Shown here: positions 14,933 through 19,710 of the stretch, one piece after another
How positions within the stretch are numbered: position 1 is the stretch's first letter
How the letters are laid out: each line of letters opens with the position of its first letter
Source: Candidatus Delongbacteria bacterium
Lineage (GTDB): Bacteria; Delongbacteria; UBA4055
Direction: 5' to 3'
Assembly: GCA_016938535.1 (NCBI GenBank)
Contig: JAFGUL010000210.1
Coordinates: forward strand, 1 to 19,710
Length of the DNA stretch: 19,710 nucleotides
Made by a program: the position numbers and the translations under genes
The notes under the pieces: generated by a model
Seen by the model: only the letters and a program-made list of their open reading frames with translations
What the model was told of the DNA's origin: nothing
Database searches by the model: none

Positions 14933-15838
14933 ATGCTGGCAATAGAATCGAAAAATTTAACCAAACATTATTCCCGCGGTAAGATCAAAGCGCTTACAGA
15001 GTTCGATCTGCAGCTCGAAAAAGGCAGAATATTTTCACTTCTCGGACCTAACGGAGCCGGTAAAACAACTCTGATGAAGCTTCTGCTTTCAATAGCATTA
15101 CCGACCTCCGGCGAAGGTTTTATACTCGGTAAAAATATTGCAGATCCTCAATCGAGGCTGAATATCGGTTATCTGTCGGAAAATCACAGGTTCCCCGGTT
15201 TTCTGGACATTGAGCAGTTCCTCTATTACTACGGTAAAATGTCTAAAATCCCAGGATCAGTTCTAAAAGAGAGGATACCCGAACTTATCAAACTTGTCAG
15301 GCTCGAAGACAAGAAGAAGCTCAAACTGAAGAAATTCTCTAAGGGCATGCTTCAGAGGATAGGGACGGCTCAGGCACTGATAAACGATCCGGAAATTATT
15401 TTTCTCGATGAACCCACTGACGGAATAGACCCGGTCGGCAGGATCGAGATAAGAGAAATACTCCTAAGTCTCAAGGAAAGGGGTAAAACGGTATTTATAA
15501 ACTCACATCTTTTAAGCGAAGTTGAAAGACTTTCAGATGAGATTGCTATACTGAAGGACGGACTTCTGATAAAAAAGGGAAGAACTTCAGACTTTCTCGA
15601 GTCAACCGGAAAATATATGATATCAGTAGCTAAAGGTTCAGAAAAAATTCTATTCGGAATACTTGAATCAAAGAAGATGTCTTTTACCGCTGAAAATAAT
15701 TCTGCACTAGCTTCAATCTCGGACGCAAATGATCTGAATGACATAATTGACAGGGTAAGGTCGGAAAAAGTTTTGATCACAGGGATCGAACAGCTTAAAA
15801 GTTCGCTGGAAGATTATTTCATAAAGGTAATAAGATAG
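14933..15838 (+). CDS. ABC-2 type transporter ATP-binding protein
   Basis: A 301-residue ABC ATPase. Walker A GPNGAGKT at residues 38-45, a Q-loop position in GYLSENHRF with Glu in place of Gln (common in ABC-2 exporters), signature FSKGMLQR at 135-142 (the variant seen in this subfamily), Walker B EIIFLDEP at 154-161, and the H-loop His192 in INSHLL. A C-terminal extension after about residue 215 is typical of ABC-2 ATPases. It energises the permease encoded next. Its ATG follows the pepD TAA with no gap; the only ribosome site candidate is a weak GAAAG. Its TAG stop is in the same frame as the permease. Confidence 0.92.
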   Translation: MLAIESKNLTKHYSRGKIKALTEFDLQLEKGRIFSLLGPNGAGKTTLMKLLLSIALPTSGEGFILGKNIADPQSRLNIGYLSENHRFPGFLDIEQFLYYYGKMSKIPGSVLKERIPELIKLVRLEDKKKLKLKKFSKGMLQRIGTAQALINDPEIIFLDEPTDGIDPVGRIEIREILLSLKERGKTVFINSHLLSEVERLSDEIAILKDGLLIKKGRTSDFLESTGKYMISVAKGSEKILFGILESKKMSFTAENNSALASISDANDLNDIIDRVRSEKVLITGIEQLKSSLEDYFIKVIR

Positions 15839-15850
15839 GAGGGAATTACG
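15837..15850 (+). promoter_or_regulatory. Ribosome binding site in front of an ACG codon
   Basis: AGGAGG at 15837-15842 is the strongest ribosome site near the permease. Five bases after it stands ACG (15848-15850), where ATG would be expected. The annotated-looking ATG at 15971 has GGAGG only one base upstream, too close to work, so this site identifies the true start. Confidence 0.7.
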
Positions 15851-16675
15851 GGACTTTATCTGCTTACAATAAAGGAACTTCTTTCAAAGAAAATAATTCT
15901 TACAGTTTTTATTCTCGGAACTTTATTCTGTATAGCTCTGATATTTGCGCTTAATCTCGAGTACGGAGGTATGGATTCCAAAGTAATGATCAGTATTTTC
16001 GGTAATGCGGTAGAAAGCAGCGGTAATGCTCAGAATTTCAGCGCAGGGAAAATTCTCGGTTACATACAGTCCGGTATAGCCGTTACGATATTTTTCATAT
16101 CTCTTTTCATTTCACTTTTCTCAGTCTCATCAGTATTTCCTGACATGTTGAAGAAGGGAAATATCGACCTGCTCCTTTCTAAACCGGCATCAAGGAGTAA
16201 GATATTTTTTCAGAGATTTTCAGGAGCGATGACTGCCGTCTCATTCAATGTTTTCTACATCATTCTTTTTTCATGGGTTATCCTTTCGGTCAAATTCGAT
16301 ATCTGGAATTTCCGGCTGATAATTTCCGGTTTCGTCATAATGATATTTTTCTTTAACATATTTGCACTGATGGCGATGACCGCAATGTTTATAAAGAACA
16401 GCGTTATATCTTTAATGATGACATATTTTCTCGTTTTCATACTTTCACCGATAGTGGCGGGAGTCGAAAGATTCGGGGGGTCGAAAGACTCTTTCCTGAG
16501 CATGCTCTCCGGTCTGCTTCACGGGATATTACCGAAGGTTAGCGAAACAGTTCTGTACATCAATAACCTGATCACGGGCGGAGAACTGACTAATTCGGTT
16601 TTATGGAGCTCTGTACTTTCCGGTCTGATATTTTCGGGATTTTCGCTGTTCGTGTTCAAAAAAACTGATTTTTAA
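15848..16675 (+). CDS. ABC-2 type transporter permease, apparent ACG start
   Basis: A 275-residue membrane protein if read from ACG at 15848; only 234 residues if read from the first ATG at 15971. The upstream 41 codons are open and encode (M)GLYLLTIKELLSKKI followed by a hydrophobic segment (about residues 15-37) exactly like the N terminus of ABC-2 permeases. Five further transmembrane segments follow (about residues 70-96, 118-145, 150-176, 184-206 and 252-270). The cytoplasmic loop KKGNIDLLLSKPASRSKIFFQRF is typical of the family. Partner of the upstream ATPase; the cargo cannot be told. The ACG could be a true non-standard start, a point mutation or a sequence error for ATG. Stops overlap the convergent small gene by four bases. 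Confidence 0.8.
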   Translation, partial: TGLYLLTIKELLSKKIILTVFILGTLFCIALIFALNLEYGGMDSKVMISIFGNAVESSGNAQNFSAGKILGYIQSGIAVTIFFISLFISLFSVSSVFPDMLKKGNIDLLLSKPASRSKIFFQRFSGAMTAVSFNVFYIILFSWVILSVKFDIWNFRLIISGFVIMIFFFNIFALMAMTAMFIKNSVISLMMTYFLVFILSPIVAGVERFGGSKDSFLSMLSGLLHGILPKVSETVLYINNLITGGELTNSVLWSSVLSGLIFSGFSLFVFKKTDF

Positions 16676-16866
16676 AAGATCTCAACTACAATATGGTCAT
16701 GGGGAATGATCTCTATTTCCTTGCAGAAAAGTGAAGCAGCAAGGCCGCTTTTTGTGTTCGTGAACCTGTATTCCTTCTGATCATCGTCATCTCTGTCGTA
16801 AGTTACGGGATTTACGGTAGTGGCAACGATCACATCATTGAATATTATTACGGTTTTACCCTTCAC
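16672..16866 (-). CDS. Small protein of unknown function with GTG start
   Basis: A 64-residue protein. The GTG at 16864-16866 is preceded six bases upstream by AGGAG (minus strand, inside AAGAGGAG), and a plausible promoter lies further upstream, so I believe the gene. It begins MKGKTVIIFNDVIVATTVNPV, has an acidic run YDRDDDDQKEY (residues 23-33) and ends in a strand-like IPHDHIVVEIF. There is no signal peptide or transmembrane helix. The composition looks like a small all-beta cytosolic protein. No family recognised. Its last four bases overlap the permease gene tail to tail. Confidence 0.6.
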   Translation of the reverse strand: MKGKTVIIFNDVIVATTVNPVTYDRDDDDQKEYRFTNTKSGLAASLFCKEIEIIPHDHIVVEIF

Positions 16867-16893
16867 GATCCGCTCCTCTTTTCAGCAGGCCAA

Positions 16894-16922
16894 ATAATAA
16901 CGAAAATATGATAAAAAAGCAA
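16894..16922 (-). promoter_or_regulatory. Probable promoter of the small GTG-start gene
   Basis: Minus-strand TTGCTT (plus 16917-16922), a 17-base spacer and TATTAT (plus 16894-16899) followed by TTG. Start near 16887 would leave about 20 bases before the GTG. It is divergent from the promoter at 16965-16993. Confidence 0.5.
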
Positions 16923-16964
16923 AGAGAAATAAAACTTATTAAAGAAGTATTATGTTTTTTTGGG

Positions 16965-16993
16965 TTGACTTTATAATCCCTATTGCTTAAAAT
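16965..16993 (+). promoter_or_regulatory. Promoter of the TPR/membrane-protein pair
   Basis: TTGACT at 16965-16970, a 17-base spacer and TAAAAT at 16988-16993, close to consensus. Start near 17000 gives a 48-base leader ending in a G run (17037-17041) before the ATG at 17048. Confidence 0.7.
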
Positions 16994-17047
16994 ATACGGT
17001 GCGGAGTTGTATAGCTGCTGTGAAATATTAACGGGCGGGGGAAAAGA

Positions 17048-18118
17048 ATGCTATTAAAGCCATTTTATACTGGATCAGATGTCGGATACAGACAGTATCT
17101 TGAGCAAAATTATATTTGCTTAATAAAAGATCAAGGCCTAAAAAAAATAAATATAAAAGGTATGAATAAAATAGGAATTGCGAACAATCCTGATTTTGAA
17201 GAACTGACAGAGGAAAAAATCAATTCAAGAAAGTTCGAAGATATAGGTTTGAGTCCTTTACTGATATCCGAAGAAGAAAAAGAGGAAGCTTCGGGAATAA
17301 TTAAATCCCGTTATGAGGGGAAAAAAAAAGGAACGCTAAACTTTACTGATCTGGGAGCATCTTTCACAATAGAGTTGACGGATATTATTGCTGTTGACGA
17401 GATGAAGTCAGGTGATCTTTCAAAGGGTATTGAGGTTATAAAAGACTCTATGATATTTGCAGAGAAAGGAGAAGCTTTTGAATGTTTTATGAATAATCTT
17501 GAAAAATATTCAAAATATCTTGAAAACCCTTCGGAACGCGATGTAATTGAAGAAACGAAAACGGGATTGGAAGAATGCGTGAATGCATATTCGGAAAATC
17601 CCTATGCACATTTTATTTTAGGATTGATTTACCACAGACCCGGAGTCTTTTTTGATCTTGAGAAATCATTTGCATTTTTTGAGGAATCAAAAAAACATTC
17701 TTCTGAAATGGAAGATCATTACATGAAGGCCTTGAGCGGGTTTATGCTTTCATGGCTCTATTACATAAGAGGTGAGTCGGATAATGCGATAAAAGAACTT
17801 CTTGAAGTAATTGATGAGGAATTCATGCGGATCCCGGAAGTTTATTATTTTCTGGCAAAATTTTATGCGTCTCAGAAAGATCATGAGAACTCTCTTAAAT
17901 ATTTAGATGAAGCAGTCACGAGATTTGATTATTTTTATGCTTTCAAAGCAGATATCGATGAAGACTTTTCTAATATAAAAGAGGAGTTGCAAAAGTATTA
18001 TGAGAAACTTATTAAAGCCGAAAAAGAAAAGGTATCGGAAAATCTTAAAAAGTTTGGAATAAATATTAAAAACAATGAGAATGCCGAAGATAAAACAGAC
18101 CCGGGTAAAGAAAATTGA
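17048..18118 (+). CDS. TPR-repeat protein, unknown function
   Basis: A 356-residue soluble protein without signal peptide. The N-terminal 120 residues are mixed alpha/beta, with Glu/Lys-rich stretches (for example SEEEKEEASGIIKS) and no match I know. Residues about 173-300 are three helical-hairpin repeats of TPR type: AYSENPYAHFILGLIYHRPG; YMKALSGFMLSWLYYIRGES...AIKELLEV; PEVYYFLAKFYASQKDHENSLKYLDEAV. They end in AFKADIDEDFSNIKEEL, an ending seen in many TPR modules. The C terminus is a Lys/Glu coiled helix, then Asp/Asn-rich. It has a G-rich but poor ribosome site. Its TGA overlaps the TTG start of the next gene (TTGA), so the two are likely made together. Local base composition looks AT-richer than the pepD region. 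Confidence 0.7.
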   Translation: MLLKPFYTGSDVGYRQYLEQNYICLIKDQGLKKINIKGMNKIGIANNPDFEELTEEKINSRKFEDIGLSPLLISEEEKEEASGIIKSRYEGKKKGTLNFTDLGASFTIELTDIIAVDEMKSGDLSKGIEVIKDSMIFAEKGEAFECFMNNLEKYSKYLENPSERDVIEETKTGLEECVNAYSENPYAHFILGLIYHRPGVFFDLEKSFAFFEESKKHSSEMEDHYMKALSGFMLSWLYYIRGESDNAIKELLEVIDEEFMRIPEVYYFLAKFYASQKDHENSLKYLDEAVTRFDYFYAFKADIDEDFSNIKEELQKYYEKLIKAEKEKVSENLKKFGINIKNNENAEDKTDPGKEN

Positions 18119-19560
18119 TCGAATATAACAAGGCGAAATATCATGTTGGAGATTCTCTATATCAGTCAGAGTGTGAAAGGATAATTTCCAATATAGAATC
18201 TGCATATACTAGCGGTTCTTTTTTTGCTCTTAAAAAAACCTATAATTCATTGTCTTCACTATCACTTATCATCCGCAAGAATAATGAAGACAGAGACAGA
18301 TATTATCTTCCTAATTTAAGGCACTACAATCAACTGAAAGAATGGATATCCTGGGATCTTGTTGAACCATTATCAGAGTTTGAATCAAAAGTAAAACCTC
18401 TTATGGAACAGGCTTCAGATCTTCTCGAAAAGAATGATTATAGTGAGAACAGAAAAGCTTCTGAAGTACTTGATGAAACAGAAGAGATACTTAAAAAATA
18501 TATTAAGGATACAAAACTGATCGACTCCGGGGTAAGAAATCAGGTTCACAACAGAATTAATTGCTTAAAGACCGCTTTGAGTTCGTGCACTTTTTTTTCG
18601 CTTATGATTTCTGAAAAGACAGTTAATGAAATAAATATGCTTTTAGATATGAACTCGAGGCAATACGAAAAATCATTCATCCGTATTCTTAAAAAAGCCC
18701 AGATCGTTCATTCCGCATTCGAAAAATATAAAGAATTCTTCAGGATAAACGATTCAAATGATGTACTTAAACAGTTCAGCGAGATCGATGAGATCATGAA
18801 AAGCCAGTCGTATGAGAAATTTGAAGATGCACTGGATATACTGGATGTTATTGAATTAAAAATCGATGAAGTCAGAACGGACAAAAAAACTAATATTATA
18901 AACAGCATTATAAGTGAACTTCAAAATTTAAGAACAAAGATCTGGCTTGAAGACTGGGAAAATCTAAAGTATGCCGCAGATCAGCTTATTAAAGAAGCGG
19001 AAGAGAAAGGATTTTACGACAAACTTAACCTGGATAAGTTTAATACCGTTAAAATGATCTCAGATAAAAAAAACGGGATATTTACTTTTATAAAAAATAT
19101 TGGGACAAAAAACTATTCAAATCAGACAGCTTTAGTCAAAGCAGCTGAAAATATGCTTAAGAATGAGGCTTATAAGGCAGATCTTGAATCTCTGACAGGC
19201 AGAAAAGATCCGCTAAAGAAAACTGATCCTGAAAAAAAAGAAAGACTTTCTGAAAATAAGAAAAAGTTAATTAAATTCACAGCTGCAGTAATATTGATTG
19301 CATTGAGCATAGTGATATTCAGCGTAAATCAGGTCAAAAATGCTGAGCATTTCAATAAAAAAGGCGAGAAATATGCGGTTTTTGCCGAAGCTCTTGTTTA
19401 TACAAGCTTAAGGTCAGGCAAAGAGATTGATGCAGAAAAGATAAGAGCGAGAATGGGTGCTCCCGAAAAAGATCTTCAGATCATCGAACTGAACGATAAA
19501 GAAGTCGTGATCCGTTACAAAGGTACCACATACAGGAAAAAAGTCAGACCTGTCAAATAA
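18115..19560 (+). CDS. Long helical protein with one C-terminal transmembrane segment, unknown function
   Basis: A 481-residue protein starting at TTG (18115-18117), which overlaps the previous gene's TGA. No other start codon lies near the N terminus, and this overlap supports coupled translation. Residues 1-370 are nearly all helix, with charged heptad-like stretches (for example residues about 150-290) and no cleavable signal. A Lys-rich patch (KKTDPEKKERLSENKKK) precedes one transmembrane segment at about 385-404. A 77-residue C-terminal tail follows, with a small strand region (IIELNDKEVVIRYKGTTYRKKV). By positive-inside, the large N part should be cytoplasmic and the tail periplasmic. 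I recognise no family. The TTG start and absence of a strong ribosome site imply low, coupled expression. Confidence 0.65.
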   Translation: MIEYNKAKYHVGDSLYQSECERIISNIESAYTSGSFFALKKTYNSLSSLSLIIRKNNEDRDRYYLPNLRHYNQLKEWISWDLVEPLSEFESKVKPLMEQASDLLEKNDYSENRKASEVLDETEEILKKYIKDTKLIDSGVRNQVHNRINCLKTALSSCTFFSLMISEKTVNEINMLLDMNSRQYEKSFIRILKKAQIVHSAFEKYKEFFRINDSNDVLKQFSEIDEIMKSQSYEKFEDALDILDVIELKIDEVRTDKKTNIINSIISELQNLRTKIWLEDWENLKYAADQLIKEAEEKGFYDKLNLDKFNTVKMISDKKNGIFTFIKNIGTKNYSNQTALVKAAENMLKNEAYKADLESLTGRKDPLKKTDPEKKERLSENKKKLIKFTAAVILIALSIVIFSVNQVKNAEHFNKKGEKYAVFAEALVYTSLRSGKEIDAEKIRARMGAPEKDLQIIELNDKEVVIRYKGTTYRKKVRPVK

Positions 19561-19590
19561 AAAAAGTTTTAAAAATACTGAATAAAATGC

Positions 19591-19619
19591 TTGACAATGA
19601 TATTTTATTTTCATAAATT
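19591..19619 (+). promoter_or_regulatory. Promoter of tRNA-Thr
   Basis: TTGACA at 19591-19596, a 17-base spacer and TAAATT at 19614-19619, then TG, so the full -10 reads TAAATTTG, matching the TAnnTTTG pattern known from Bacteroidota. Start near 19626 leaves about eight bases before the tRNA. Confidence 0.75.
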
Positions 19620-19633
19620 TGCTGTCCGAAAAT

Positions 19634-19707
19634 GCTAATGTAGCTCAGTTGGCTAGAGCAGCTGATTTGTAATCAGCCGGTCGGGGGTTCGAGTCCCTCT
19701 ATTAGCA
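19634..19707 (+). tRNA. tRNA-Thr (anticodon UGU)
   Basis: A complete cloverleaf: acceptor stem GCTAATG with TATTAGC, D-arm GCTC...GAGC, anticodon stem GCTGA/TCAGC with loop TTTGTAA, variable loop CGGTC, and T-arm GGGGG-TTCGAGT-CCCTC. The anticodon TGT (loop bases 3-5) reads ACA and is followed by A at position 37, the site of t6A. The discriminator is A. CCA is not encoded: the next bases are CCC at 19708-19710, so the 3' end is added enzymatically. The downstream side lies beyond the window. Confidence 0.97.
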
Positions 19708-19710
19708 CCC

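Noticed and set aside
15370..15780. 136-residue minus-strand frame over the ABC ATPase
   Set aside because: Antisense to Walker B and the H-loop; no start signals, no recognisable protein features.
15971..15973. ATG at 15971 as the true permease start
   Set aside because: GGAGG lies one base upstream, too close, and starting here removes the first transmembrane segment of an ABC-2 permease.
17048..19560. Calling the TPR/membrane pair an anti-phage defence system
   Set aside because: No nuclease, NTPase, toxin or sensor domain is visible and neighbours are housekeeping genes; TPR plus a tRNA neighbour is not enough.
7591..19707. A functional link between tsaE/tsaB and the nearby tRNA-Thr with A37
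   Set aside because: Every ANN-reading tRNA is a substrate; 10 kb separation makes the neighbourhood coincidental.
19634..19710. The tRNA-Thr end as an integration attachment site
   Set aside because: No integrase and no second copy of the tRNA 3' end in the window; the downstream side is cut off.

Overview
The window reads as a chromosomal segment from a Gram-negative (diderm) bacterium. Supporting this are a heptose epimerase for LPS core, three small secreted beta-barrel-like proteins, two or three lipoproteins with lipobox cysteines, and an OmpA/FlgT-era style periplasmic protein. Promoters repeatedly fit TTGAC(A/T)-N17-TAAATT, and the tRNA promoter contains TAAATTTG, which fits the TAnnTTTG pattern known from Bacteroidota. 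Most genes nevertheless have clear GGAGG-type ribosome binding sites, which is less typical of Bacteroidota proper. I infer a member of the FCB assemblage (Bacteroidota relatives such as Cloacimonadota or Delongbacteria-like lineages), with low certainty about the phylum. No phage, transposon, integrase, CRISPR or rRNA signature was seen, and no gene-free stretch exceeds 300 bases.

Layout. (1) 1-7546 is an envelope region of individually promoted genes: two convergent small outer-membrane barrel proteins sharing a terminator (129-677 +, 756-1448 -), a FlgT/LPP20-like periplasmic protein (1574-2359), a 448-residue predicted outer-membrane barrel (2472-3818), and two large multidomain surface lipoproteins (3909-5195 and 5336-7546). 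(2) 7591-9617 is a tight operon with one-base TAATG overlaps: tsaE, tsaB (tRNA t6A synthesis), cdaA (c-di-AMP synthase) and a 65-residue unknown protein overlapping the end of cdaA. (3) 9619-12358 on the minus strand holds hldD and, upstream of it, a 572-residue lipoprotein of unknown function, with a strong terminator between them. (4) 12532-16675 is a plus-strand operon: MBL-fold hydrolase, pepD dipeptidase, ABC-2 ATPase and ABC-2 permease. The permease has apparently lost its ATG start (ACG in the sequence). (5) 16672-16866 is a small minus-strand gene with a GTG start. (6) 17048-19560 is an AT-richer two-gene unit: a TPR protein followed, through a TTGA stop/start overlap, by a long helical protein with one C-terminal transmembrane segment. 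(7) 19634-19707 is a tRNA-Thr(UGU).

How the genes relate: envelope genes dominate the left half, and housekeeping nucleotide and RNA-modification functions sit in the middle. The tRNA-Thr at the right end has A37 and is a predicted substrate of the t6A pathway encoded by tsaE/tsaB, although the genes are about 10 kb apart and the co-occurrence is probably chance. The least explained units are the TPR/membrane pair at the right end, the 572-residue lipoprotein and the small proteins. None of them can be called a new system on sequence alone.
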